Shown: one piece after another, positions 1 through 14,369 of the stretch
How the letters are laid out: the number at the start of each line of letters is the position of its first letter
Numbering within the stretch: position 1 is the stretch's first letter
Origin: Mikania micrantha
Taxonomy: Eukaryota; Streptophyta; Magnoliopsida; Asterales; Asteraceae
Assembly: GCA_009363875.1 (NCBI GenBank)
Contig: CM018680.1
Location: 64,701,279 to 64,765,278 of the forward strand
Reading direction: 5' to 3'
DNA length: 64,000 bases
Made by a program: the position numbers and the translations under genes
Notes under the pieces: model-generated
Told to the model about the DNA's origin: nothing
Database searches by the model: none
What the model saw: only the letters and a program-made list of their open reading frames with translations

Positions 1-2507
1 GATTCTTTATCTATGGAGTTTGAGAGCATGAGAGGGGTAGGTAATGTAATCTTGTTGAATGAATGAACTACTATTGTTATAAATCATCTGTTTGTTCATC
101 AGTTTACATTACATCTCAAATTCTTGTTTATCTTCTTCACCCATCTTCAAGACTTTTTTCTGTTCAGAAATGGTTAATCTTCACAAATCGGGTAGGTCCT
201 ATTCCGCAACCGTTTTTACAGGGTTTATGTTTATCTTTTTTTCACTTTTGAGCAATCGGACGAATTATTGATTGTCGATGGGTCCGGTTTTACATGTAGT
301 GGATTTTTTTTTCTATTAGGCTTTTTTTTAACTTATGAGCTATGAAAAAAAATGAGAAATACAACATAGGCTAACATAAAACCTTCTAATATTTAATTGA
401 AAATGTTTTTAAATACATCGTATATATAAATTTTTAGTTTTTTATTGTCAGTCTTAAGACATTCAGTTTATTATTGTCAGTCCCAAATCCGATAAAAGAA
501 AAGAAAATTTTAACGTAACTTTTAGCAAAAAGACCCCGACTTTTTATTATTATAGCCCCCCCCCCCCCCCCGGCACCAAAAAAAATAGTTGAGACGGCCC
601 TGAATGAGTGTAACCCATCTTTATTTCAATAAATAAAAATAATACTTCACAATATTGTTATTCTCTTTTGATTTCTTGCTTTTATTTTACTGTCTTATAT
701 CCTATTAAGTAACTATATTAAATAGTAATTGATTATTCTTTGTCATATTAAAAATGATAATTAAAAAATTATGTTTATACTTTATCAATATTTCAATTAT
801 ATTATATTTCATTTTTAACTATTTTTTTTTATTTTTATTCATTTATATTTACTATTTTATGTTTCATTTATGTGATATATACTGTGTAACATGCGAATCT
901 CTAACCCACAAACATTCAAAGAAATAACATTCAATGATTAACAAAGTTCTCACTCATCCGTACATTAAGTTTCTTGAGATATTTTTTGTTCCGACTTGCG
1001 TATCAAATAAAATCATATGTTTGTAAGTTTGTTAAACTAGTTAAGACCTTTTTTATAAATAGCATAGAGATCTTTGAGTTTTTTGAATACACGCATCTTC
1101 AAGATCATTATTAACCTCCATCACGATGCTTCCTATTCGAACCATTAGATCGGGACTTCATCATCCTCTAAGACGAAGGATGATTAAAAGTAGGAGACCA
1201 AGTTGACATGTCCTATGCTGACACCAAGAATCAAAAACATCAACATTTGAGAATTATTTGATGTTCTGTTGACTCTTAGTGATTATACAAAATAAATTTT
1301 CCTCGTCCGCTCTTGAACCTCAACTTGTAAATAAAACTTATATGAAGAAATCTTTAAGACTTTTTAAGATTTTTTTAAGCCCTTTATGTTCAATACAAAC
1401 CATGTAAGGTTTTACTACATAACACAGGTTCCTTCAAAGGTCACTACATATTCTTGGCTTATTAAAACTTTCATATTTAAAGCATGCCTTCCTAATCTCG
1501 GTTGATAATAAACTGAATTCAGAACATGAGTTGTACCATTTGAAGTTAATTCGATTGGACCTTTAATTTACCCTGAAACTAGGATTGCTGAAATTTCTTA
1601 TTAGAATGCTTCAATTTCATATGTTTTTTAGCGATTTAAACAAGGTTTTATTCCCACAAGTATTAGAATTTTGATTTGAACTTATAAATCATGTTTGTTT
1701 CCGGCACTTTCCTTCGGTACCTAACACCATAAATTCTGATCTAAGTATTCTACTTTTGCAAATATGTTTTGACTTACAAGGTTGAATGCAATATGCGCAA
1801 TTATGGTGTTAGACTTAGAAGGATTTTGCTTTGCTTATATCACGAACATGTTTTCTAAATCAGACGTCGCTTGCTTCCTTGTTTTACTACTCATTCCTTC
1901 TTTGTTTCCTTTCTAAAAATCACCCACCTTGATGTATAAACGTTTCATACTCGAATCCTTGTGATCCCTTTGATCATACCCTGGCAACTCCCTTTAATTT
2001 CCCTGACCAAGATTGCCCAATGAATTCACGTTCATCCCATTCATGATCTAATGATCTTTATATTTCCTTCTTGCAAATCAATTCTTCACAAATTGCGAAA
2101 TTGACTCTAATGCAACTTATTACAAACAACCATGACATAATCAAATATATGTATGTGTAGAGTGAGTAAAATTAACACACAGAATGCATTTTATTCATAC
2201 ATATGTCTGGCTATTTATAGCCAAAATGAACAGTTAATGGTGGTTAATTACTGTTTCTTTTGGCCCCATATAACCAACATTAACTAACTATTTAACCAAC
2301 TCACTTGACTCGATCGTTTTACCATTCTTAATATACAACTTAAGTACATAAACACAGATTGACCCATTTGACCTGTTAAGGTGTCAAAATTAAAATCCAA
2401 CATGAAACACATATGATGGTGTGTTGAGGTGTAGGTGACATATATATATATGAGCTACATGAAACAACACACAAGAACCACTGTTTGTGAAGCAGATGAG
2501 TGAACAA
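1..2507. other. AT-rich intergenic DNA downstream of the SCPL gene
   Basis: No credible coding region is visible; all open frames are short and lack recognisable motifs. The stretch contains a 16-base C homopolymer (556-571). At 2100-2400 there is an LTR-like block that reads on the minus strand, with a TATAAATAG box (complement of 2211-2219) followed by sequence resembling a transcription start region. The 3' untranslated region of the SCPL gene should lie just below 2508, but no clear polyadenylation signal could be fixed. 1100-2100 may be degraded retrotransposon sequence; I could not assign it. Confidence 0.5.
556..571. repeat. poly-C homopolymer (16 C)
   Basis: A run of sixteen C residues within A/T-rich DNA. 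The minus strand therefore carries G16, which could form G-quadruplex structure and is prone to slippage or sequencing error. Confidence 0.9.
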
Positions 2508-5500
2508 CTAAGAATCGCTTGAATAGGTTTGTGAAGAAAGCCACATTTGTACTAATTCAAAAGATTCTTTAGGCTTGTAATACGTAACTGAATGTCCTGC
2601 ACCCTGCATAAACACATGATTGCGTTAGAACATGATTTACATATATATACCATATTAATTACTACATTAAAAATTTTCAAGTATCTCAACATAATATGAA
2701 TAATTATATTTCACTCTCACACGTTGCTTTTTAAAAAAAAATAATAATACACTAGCTAGCACAACAAAATGTTTTCTCACCTTAACCGTAGCATATGTCA
2801 AAGAATAATTATTTTGTGCATATTTGGTTACATATCTGCATGATTGAGAAAAAAAAGGAAATAAAAAACCTAGTTTAAAAACCCCAATAAAAATAATCAA
2901 TCACTCAAGAATGCTAATTAATATGAAACAAGTTATAATAACTAAGTATGACAAAATGAACGGGTTGGGTTGGATCGGGTAACGGGTAAGAACGAGTTTG
3001 GGTTAGGATATGCGCAAGTCAGGATGGATTTTAAGCAAAATTAGTTTGGGTTTAAGTGAGTTGTTTTTTAAAAAACATCAATTTTGTTTAAGTTAAAATG
3101 AGTTGTAAGTAAACAAATATTTTATTTGCAAAATCTTTAATTATTTTTATCCACAAAAATATTATTGACAATTATTACTCGTTTTGAATCTTTTCTTTTA
3201 TCATGGTTTTAGGTTACTAATCTTGACCCGCATTGTGTTATTGTGTTACTCATCTCAACCCGTTTTGTCTTATAATAATTGCTCATACAAACTATAGTCC
3301 ATTTATCTTGCTTTTGGTTAGGATTGACATGTCTAATAATAACACATTTCTTTAATTAATTAATCACCCTCCGACTTGACTATCCACGTAGAACGGTTTC
3401 CATGGTGCTTCAACTTCAAGATTCAAAGAAGTTATCCATTGCTCAACGCCAACATATGGAAACGTTAAATCATGATCTCCACTGTCAATCAATGAATATA
3501 ACATATTTTATCAAATGCATATATATACAATGAAATTAAGTTAAACTTAACGTTTAAGAATGACCGATCGAGGGCGTTACTTACTTGAAGATCAAAGCTC
3601 GACAACTTTTAGTAGAAAGTTTCTTATGATATGAGAAGCTGCTAAATATGTCATACGCATAATAAATTGTGTCATTCTTTCCTTGGCTGTAATGTAAGGT
3701 GGAGTTTATTGTGACAAACTTTTCAACCATTCCCTAAAATAATGTTCAACGTCATAGCTAAAGTACATGTAATTTTTAAAACAAATTAAAAAGGCCTGAT
3801 TACATACTTGACGAACGTTGAGAGCTTGTTGTACAACTTCCATGTTCGCCCATGCATTTATGTCCAAAGTAGTCTAAAAGAGAATAAATCTATTATGGTT
3901 TAGGATGTATACAATGAAGGATATTGCAGGATCGATGAAGGATCAAATTCTTAATCAAATAGTTGATCAAACACAAGATATGAATTTTCGATTGTGAAAC
4001 ATGCGGAATCAATCTCACAAATTAATAACCTTTATTTAATAAGTTTTTTGCAAGTAAAGATAAGAAATAAAGAACAGAAAGAATAATTCGTTTCGAACTC
4101 TAGTATGTTATTGATCACTCAAGCCGATTACAAGAGATAGTGAGAAAAATCACATAAACAAACGTACATAATATATCATGAGTTTAGCTACTTATGGAGC
4201 TTCAAGGATCAATCCTAACCGTTAATTCTAACACGATCAATACTAGACATTAAATCATGTGTAGCTACAACACAAGAATATATTACAATACGTTGAGTTT
4301 TGAAAATAAAAGATTTTCTATGTGACTTGATGGCTTTTTGTCAAATATCATGTCTTCTAATAGATCAGGTGTACGCCTTAACTCTACACCAATAGACACT
4401 TAAGAAGTGGACATTGCATATCAAGAAAACGCACCAATTATAAAACATTTTGTTAATTTCAAAGTGATAATTTGTAGATGCATTAGAACTTGGACATCAT
4501 AAATGAGCACTTAAAAAGTTAGCATCTTGTCGTACCAAATGAGGGAACCAAAGTCAAATGTGTTTCAGAAGTAAAATCATATGTTGTTAAATTCTAAAGT
4601 GTTGATTTGAAGATGCATTAGCACTTGGACATCATCCAAATTAACACTTTGAAAGAAGACATTACATATCAAGAGGTGATGTCACTTAAGAAATATTTGG
4701 TTAACTTCATAAGTACTAATTTAAGGATGCATTAGCACTTGGACATCATAAATTAGCACTTAAGAAGCAAACCTCCTTTTATACTAAAAACTTTGGTTCT
4801 TTAAACAGTTTAGTTAACTTTAGAAGTATTAATTTGTAGATGCATTAGAACTTGAACATTAAAAATTAACACTTAAGAAACTTACTTCTTTACATACCAA
4901 TAATACCTCTCCTCTTTGAAAGTAACTTTCGGAAGCAATAGTAATTCAATTTCGGAAAAAGCTTTACTCTTGAGAAGGAGATGTCTTCAGGAGATGCTTC
5001 GGAAGCAGTTTCCAATCGGAAGCAAATAATGCTTAGGAAGCAATTTTTCTAATCATAAGCAACTTATGCTTAGGAAGCAATTTTTTCACTCGGAAGCAAC
5101 TTATGCTTAGGAAGCAATTTTTCCAATCGAAAGCAACTTATGCTTCGTAAGCAACTTATGCTTAGGAAGCAACTTATTCTCAGGAAGCAACATATGAGGT
5201 CGCCATTATTGATGTTTTTTGACCACCTTGAGACTATCATTTGCGGTGACAACTTTGTCTCCTTTAAAGCTATATGCCGTCGGCCGTCGCTAAAGGTCAA
5301 AGTGTTTATCTTGAATATCAAAGTGTTTATCTTGCATCAAAGTGTTTATCTTGAATATCAAGACCTGGCCTTCACACTTATTGAGGGATCCAAAAGTATC
5401 TCCCTTGTTTTAGTAGAATCAACTTTAAGAGAAGATAAGCTTGCAACATAGGTTAGGGAGATTGTGGGATGTAAGGTCTAAGTTGCAACTTCCACCATAT

Positions 5501-8500
5501 ATGCAACATAACTAAACTACAATTCTTGAATAATTACATCCTGGGTTGCAACATGTGTCTAGAGTCTTTCAGCTTCAACTCCTAAATTGTTAACTTGAGA
5601 CTAGAGAATTGAGCAAATCACCATTAATTCCATTCTTTGAATTGTTTGTGTTGTAGACCACCTCATCCACCAAGGTGGAATCTTTGAAATCATATGGTGC
5701 CTTAGGCCCTGCCATACAACTTTCTTAGATCTTGGGTTTCATTTGGAACAAGAGATTTATTGGAGTATTTATTTTACCCAAAATTTTGATGGTTAGGGTC
5801 CCAGAGATGTTATCAATGACCTCATAAGCTATTGATGAGCCAATAGTGGTTCTTGCCCCTTCCACATTAGCCTTTTCAAAATTCCTAAGGCTTGTCTCCT
5901 AGATTTTAGAGCCTGGGATCTGTGAATGCACGCTATGCTTAATCAAGGTTGCATAAATAGTTTAAGTTGTGGTTGTGAGGAATGTAAGGATGTCATATTT
6001 CGCTAGTCCCCCTTCACAAGCGTTATGGGGAACAGAAAAAAAAAAAAGAATGGGCTTGGAGACTGTTTCTAGTATCCTAAGAGGTTGGCTAAATCCTAAT
6101 GAAGATCCTTCCTTGGAAGGAACTTTAATATTGTAGGTATACCTTCAAATATTATCTACTAAGTGTTTAGACAAAGGAAAAAACACTTGGTTTGGGCTTT
6201 TTTGTTTAGGGGGCTTGAGGGGAGAAGCCTAAGCACTTGTTTCTTTCTTTTGTCTTTAACATAATTTGATTACCAATTTAGATTTTTGAGCATCCTTAGT
6301 AGAATGAACAAGTTGGATTTCAAGTTTGGTCAATGGCGGAGCTTGGTTGACGTAAGAGGGAGGAGAGGGCGGAAATTTTTAAAACCCAGAATACATGTTA
6401 ACCTTTTGAAGCGAGGGCAAAACCACTATTTTTAAGTAAAAATAACATTTCAGACGAAAAATTAACACTACTGACGAAAAAAGAGTGGGTCGGTCCAATG
6501 AAGCTTCGACCATGAGCTTGGTATTTTGTTGATGCTGGATTTGAGAGTCGAGGGGTCTGGGAACAAATCTATTATGATTATAGAGTTGACATCCTTATGA
6601 GCTTAAACGTGCCCATCATTCTTGAAAACAATGGAGTCACGACCCTTTTGAATTTCTTGGAGACCCATTTCATGTTGGCAAAGTTTTTTTTTTCGTTCTT
6701 TCGTTCTTTCTTGTTTTTTTTTCTTTTTTGTGATGGAGGTAAATAAAAAATAAGCTTGTCTAGGAAGTCCCACCAACTCAGTTTAAAATGTGTTGTAAAA
6801 AATATGTGGTACATGTTAAACAATTTTCCCCAAAGCATTGGTTAGATTATGATTTAATCCACCAAAAATCATTCTTGAAAAAATAAAGCTCAAGTTATTA
6901 ACCGGACTATAGAAGCATGTCTAGACGAAAGTTGATCCTATATCTAGCTTTCTTACAGGGAGAGATAGTGAAGCATCACCTAAGAGCATACCATCACCTA
7001 AGAGAGAGTGCCCGACCCCCTTTACTCATAAGCAATGTTTTCAGAAACGGACCGGACGTCGAACCGGTCTCTTTACTGGTCAAAGGTCGGACCGGATGAT
7101 TTTATAAACATTTTATAAATATATATATATAATAAAAAAATTATAAAAAAATAAAAAATTATAAAAAAACCGGTTCTACCACCCGTCCGACCTGCCGGTT
7201 CACCCAAAACGGCCCAGAACCTCTAACCGGACCGGTTCGCCCACCGGTTCCCGGTTCGACCGGTCCGACCGGCCTGGTCCGGTTTTCAAAACATTTCTCA
7301 TAAGCGCCTTATGTCCTTAACAACTATAAGTAAAACAAGTCTAGTATAAATACTTCATATCTAAACATGAAGAACACAATCAATAAACGATGGTCAAATT
7401 TTATGCTTAGGATTTTTAATTCATTATTGTCTTTTGGATATTAGAATTTGGTTTTCTCTCTTTACTATTGCCGCAGCTTCAAGCACTCATGAAACTTTGA
7501 TTATTAAACTAAATTGTTTAATATCAAAATGATCATACTTTGTCTTGATGTTTGTTGTGATGCCTCGTAAATAATATAATGAAGAAAAATTTCTAATTAA
7601 TATTTTTTACTGCAAGCAATTCAAGACATGATATGAAAATACATTTAATTTTTTTAGCTAATATAATCTATTTATATTAATTATGTATATAGGGTAGCAT
7701 CGTGCGTTAACTTACCTTTATTACCTTCAATTGGGTCAAAATGACTTGAGCACACTTGAATCAATAAAATATCCAACTTAAGGTGAACTTGGTCAATTAA
7801 TGCATTTTTGGCTCATTTTGGCCCTTTTGTTGAGGATTGATTGTGCTATTTTGTGGTAGATTTAACAGGATTGTTATCTACTTTATATCAGTTATGCTGC
7901 CGGTTTTTTTAAAAAAAAACTAATTTGTATTTAATGTATTATTTAACACATGATATAATTGAAGAAGAAACTGCTCGAATGCGCCAAGAGTGTCTGTGAC
8001 GTGTCTTAGGTGGCCGACGTGGTTGGAGCCGGGGTGTTGGAAGAAAACTTAGATCTGTAGCCCCTGATGTTTCGTTTCAAAATGCAAGAAACCATTCGTC
8101 TCATAAATAAAAACATGAAATGAATGCAAGATGAGACTGACACACTCAAATTAAAGAAACATGGCTCATTAACCGACTCGGATTAAGATTAGTGTCCTAT
8201 GAAATATTAAGTAACATATTATGATGGTTTGTATTATGAAGTCGTTCGGATTAAGTAAAATTTATTTAAATTTGTATTATGCAGTCGTTCGGATTTATTT
8301 GACATTTTGTAAACATTGTTGGGTGGTTTTGTATTTTGTGTTTTGTTAGATTATTTGTATTTTGTGTTTTGGGTGGTTTATTGTATATATTATGTAACAT
8401 GTTTTTGTTGCTAAAAACTCTGGAAATACAAAAAATAAGGAAATTTTTTCTTAAAAAAAAGACTTTTGCCAACGACATGTCGTCGGCATAGAGTTATTTA

Positions 8501-11488
8501 AAAAAATGTTTTTAGTTCCCCCATCGATTTGTCGTCACCACAAATCTTTTTTTTTCAATTTATTATAAAAGAGGAAAATGCTTCTAGTGACGACTCTTAA
8601 CGACGGCATGTCGTCAGAAAAATATTCTATCCCGACGAAACTTGCATGGCTGCTGAATTCATGTATAACGTCAAAGCTATAGTGTCGAATCTAGCGGCAT
8701 TGGCATGTTGTCGGGGTAGCCTGTGGCAACGACATGTCGTCGGGATATGATGACGTATCATATTAGAATTTTGTTAGTGCTTTTGTGTATTTGTGTGTAT
8801 ATATACCGATATGTTTACGTATACGTATACGTATACGTAAATGTTTCAAGTATAAACATAAAATTCAAAAAAACAAACAGGGATCACTCAATTTATTTTA
8901 ATCTTATAACCTTGAAATCTAACATTTAATCTTATCAACTAATAAAAGGATACACATAAATTAAATGAAAGGTTTATTTATTTATATATATATAGGGGCC
9001 GGTTATTATACAAAGGAAATTAACGTGAAAAGCGTAGGAATCCACCAGAATGCGTCACGTGTAATCTGGGTAAGGGGTATAATGGTCCGTGTAAAATCAC
9101 GGACCACGTTATATATAATCACGGACCATCGTTTAACAAGCATAATCACGGACCAGTGCGTTATATCAAATCACGGACCGTCGTTTAATACATATAATCT
9201 AGGACAAAATGGATAATTACGGACCAACAATTACGTACCAAGCATAAAAATCACGGACCACGTAAAAAATTTTTTTGATAAACTATAACAATATTATACT
9301 TAAATTAAAGATAATAAAATTCTCAATTTTATGGTGCAATTTTTTTAAAAAAATAATTAAACGTTTAAAAGTTATTTGATTTACAAGAAGATGATGGAAC
9401 TTGATTTACCCACAAAAAAAGTCAACAAATGTAGGTAATTCATTTTTTGCCCTTTTATCTTTAATTCACGGATGTTTTAAACAAAAAGTGGGGACCACTA
9501 GATCTTAACCATTGATTTATTTGATCAAAGGTCCAGAATCCTTCCTATCCTTCTCACGTTAATCATCCTTTGTAATGGATCCGCCTCCTATATATATATT
9601 TATATAGGGAAAGGTTCCATTGGTAATCCACTCCAAGTGTGATAACCATTTAACTACATTTGATTGGTTCTTTAAATAATGTGTTTTAAAATGAGTGGTT
9701 CATATTAAATCTGGAAAAAAACAGGTGGATGAGATTTGTTTAAGGGTAATTTTGACATTTGGTGGGTGTACTTGATTCCTTTTTTAAAAAAAGTTTACCC
9801 TCCAATTTTTTAAACACTCATAACTTTTATATACATTATTATTTTTTTTATAAAAATTTCACCATTAAATTTGTCACTTTTTTATCTTTAATTCAAGTAT
9901 AATTTTGTCAAATTTTTTTAAAATTTGCGTAATTTGCACTGATGCAGCGACGTTTTACACTGATGCAACGACGTTTTACCCTGACGTAATGAAATGAATT
10001 TTTTTACACTAACGTAATCACAATGATGTAACGAGCTGAATTTTTACAAAGTTTTCGTAATTACACTGATGTAAGGAACTGGATTTTTTCAAAATGTTCT
10101 TAATTTTTTAAAATATTAATGAACTAATTTTTGTAATAAAAAATAATTTGTAACGAGATGGAAAGATTTTACGTTGGTGTAATTGCAAACGCTCGAAAAA
10201 ATGAGAGAAAATTACAAACGCTCAAAATAATTTGTAAAACATTTTAAAGATGGAAAGATTTTGAAAAAATGAGAGAAAATTATTGTATTTATTGTTCGTT
10301 ACATTGGTGTAATTACGAACGCTCGAAAAAAATTCAAAAAAAAATTGGCATGACTATTATGGAATTAACGAGAAAAATATAACGAGTTTAATGGTGTAAT
10401 TTTTATAAAAAAAATAACATAGGATAAAAAAGTTATAAGTGTATAAAAATCAAGGGGGAAACTTTGATTTAAAAAAAAAAAGAAAATTGATAGATTTTTA
10501 AGAGTGTGACATTTGTCACACTCTTATTAAATCTGACTTTTTTATATTAAGTGAAATGACTTGAATACCATTTTTAATTTAAAAAAGGTAGTGACACTTG
10601 GCAAAATCTTATTAAATCTGAAAATTTAAAACTATTGGATTTGATTTATTTGGTTAACACAATTATGGTGTGTTCTTATTTGAACCAAATCCTATTTATA
10701 TATATATTAGTTTATTGACCCCGTGTATTACACGAGCTGAATCATAAAATTATATTAAACAATACGAATTAGCAATTAAGAAATAAAAATTGTAAATTTT
10801 TTTGTGATAACCTTTTGTTTTTTAATTTGTAGAATGAAGTTAATTAAAAATAATTATTAATTACAAAATGATGATAGATTTAAGAATCATAAAAATTTGA
10901 AATTATTCAAAAAATATAATTATCATCATTATTCTTTCTTTTTTAATTAGAATTTAAAATTTGTGTATTAAGTTTCTTGATAATTTAATTTGAAAATTTT
11001 TTGAATTTCAAAATTATTGATCAAAAATGGGAAGTTGGATATGATTAGATTTTAATAAGTATTCAAAGAAAAAAATAAATACCATTTTTTTTAAATTAGG
11101 AAGTTTGACTTGATTACATTTATTAAATTTAATTTATTTTTAAAATATTAAGGATTAATATCATAATGACAAGTGGCATCAATTGCAATTTGTCCACTCA
11201 TTTAATGACATGTGGCATGTGGGTTAACCAGAAAACGACAAGTGGCGGAGTGTTATTCTTTTATTATATAGTATAGATAGATATAGGTAGGTTCATATAC
11301 AAAATGAGATTTTTGTAAAAAGTGTAAAAAGCAAAGTGTTATTATAAATAACAATATGATATTATTAACAAAGAATTTTTAAAAATTATAATAACACTGT
11401 GTTAATATTATAATATCACTTTGTTATTTATAATAACACTTTGGTTTTATACTTTTTACAAAACTATCACTTTGTACAATAACCTTAC

Positions 11489-11526
<38 letters not shown>

Positions 11527-12068
11527 ACGCGTCACGTGTTATCTGGGTAAGGATATAATGGTACACGTAAAATCATGGATCAAGTTATATAAAATAAGAA
11601 ATCATCATTTAACACACATAATCAAAGAATAACTATATAATCACGGATCAATAATCATGAAACGATGTGTAAAAATCACATGATATGTCATTTAATATGA
11701 ATAATAAAGGACCAACTGGATAATCATAAAACAATAATCACGGGCCAAGTGTAAATAACAGGACCACGTAAAAAATGATAATAAAAATACTCAAATTAAA
11801 GATAATAAAATTTTTTATTTAATAGTGTTTTTTTAAAAAAAAAATGATTAAACATTTAAAGATTATTTGATTTGATCAAAATGGTAAAACTTGATAAAAA
11901 AAGGTCAACAATCTTTTTTTGTCCCTTGAGTCATAATTCACATAAGTTTCAAAATGTTAAACAAGAATCGTTAATCCTAAGCCTTTATTAGTTTGATCAA
12001 CGTTTCACAATTCTTCCTATCTTTCTTACAAAAGCCTCTTTTTATTTGATCATATGTGTATGTATGTA

Positions 12069-12103
<35 letters not shown>

Positions 12104-12839
12104 ATGTATGTGTGTTTGTGTAACACCCGGTTTTTTTGTACTTTAAACATATAACAATTATATTAAAGGAATGCTAATATTCATAAGTCTTTAGCTGAAT
12201 TAGTGATAATATGCGAAAGAAGAATAAAAGGAATCTTGTGTTAATAGATCTTAAAGAAACATACGTCACCTTATGTTTATTTAATTAATTGTCAAACCGA
12301 CTTCATATCTAGAATCCTAAATTGAAAATGGAGAAAATGAGTGTAAGCGAAATCGCGAAACGAGGCTCCGATTTCAAGATACGCTAAGTCAAATAAAGCA
12401 TTAAATAATAGGTCATATGTATTGAGCTCTTCAGCTCTTGAAATTATAACCATTGGAAAGATCTCGAAAAATCGTGAACGTAGGCGAAAACCGTGCGTAA
12501 AATGGAGTTCGTATGCTCAAGTTATCGCGAAAACAAGAAACCCATCCCATCGCACGCCACGTGGCACCACGTGTCGCAAGATGTTACGTCCGGGCGTACC
12601 GCCCCAGGCCAAACGTTGGCGCTAGGCGTACCGCCCCGGACCCAGAATTCGCCTATAAAGAGCAGAACATTAGATTTTCGTTTCTGCTTGCAAAAATTCA
12701 CTTTCCAGCTCTCAAATTCCGACCCTACACCCCCAAATACCCATATTTAACCCCTCCAATCATCTAGTATTCAACAAGAGGTGCTACCGAACTTCTGTAA
12801 GGTAAAAGTCTCGATTTGTTATAATGCTCGTTTTAGATC

Positions 12840-12908
<69 letters not shown>

Positions 12909-14331
12909 ATAGGATTATGATTAATTGTTTGGTTTAAATCAAAAACACGTCGAGGTTCTGCTCGATTAATTTTTGGGAAACAAACAATTATAAGCAGAGA
13001 TTCTGCCCAATTGTTTTCAGGAAACTTAAGGAATATAAGTCGAGGTGCTGCTCGACTTAAAATCTAAAAACACGATTAGATAAGTCGTTGTGCTGCCCGT
13101 TTAGAAACCCTGAAATAAAACGGGGTTTGTGTTATATGATTAAGATTATAATTATGTTAGGATATCCATGTTAATAGGATATCATTGTGAAATTGAGAAA
13201 GTGAGGGATAGCAAAGAAAGTTAGCTGGTTGTGCATAACTAAGTTAAGGTGAGTTCTTTAAGCCCTCTTTTACTGCTTTAACGTTTTAGGGCTGATGTGT
13301 ATGCATGATAAATACCTTTGAAATGTTTGTGAAAGTTTTGTATGATTGACTTTTAAAACTTTGTTACAAGCAATTTTGTTGAATGAACAGTCAAGTTATG
13401 AAAAAAATGTTTTAAGAAAAGATGTTTTAAACATAACTTTAATAAGTGGCTAATGTTTGTATGTAACAAAGCTATACTGTCAACTCCTTGCATAGGAGGG
13501 TGAATGTGTCCCGATATGCAGGATGGAGGCGATATGGGGATTTCGATCCCAATGAGATGGTATTTATACTGTCTGTATGTATGTGTCTTCCCAATTGTGG
13601 GAGGATGGTTATGAGTCTTTCCTGTTATGGAAAGATGGTATGGGTTGTACAACTGGGGAGGTGACGACTGACCAACATGTGGGTGAGCCTGCCCAATTAA
13701 TGAGACGGTGCTTTGTATGATAAGATGATGCACTTATTATAAATTTGTTCATGAATGATGAATGCATATGTTATGTTAAAATGTTTTAAGAAAGACCTAT
13801 GAATCAAGTTGACATGATAATGAGCATATAAAGTATTTTTAAAAACTTAGAACTCACCAGCGTAAGCTGACCGTTTTGATTATGCACATCAGGACCAGGT
13901 GAGACCTCTAGAAATAGAGGTAAAGGAAAAGAATGAACAAAGGCATTGGGCATGTACCAAGAGAGAATAACTGGCACTTACGTTTGAATGTAAATAGATA
14001 GTTGTTATGTAATAATAGAATGTATGTATAAACATTTGGTTAATAAATAAGGTTTTTGTTTCCGCTGTACTTTAATGTCTCTGATTAACCTTGTGCGTAT
14101 GAGTAAATCCATTAAGTGACATGTCTCAAGAATTGGGACGTCACAGTTTGTGTGTGTAAGTATGTATGTATGTATGTATGTATGCATTGGATTTTAATAA
14201 AAATGATTTTATTTGGAAAAAGGGTGAGAAGATTGTGAAGTTAACATGTGACATTTCTCTAATTTTTTAAGAATGTATTTTGGTCATAATGTTTAATACT
14301 TCGTGTCATTGTGCAATACGTAGTCAGTGTG

Positions 14332-14369
<38 letters not shown>

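Noticed and set aside
5070..5451. Overlapping 83-aa and 103-aa frames on opposite strands
   Set aside because: Both arise from the GGAAGCAA repeat cluster.
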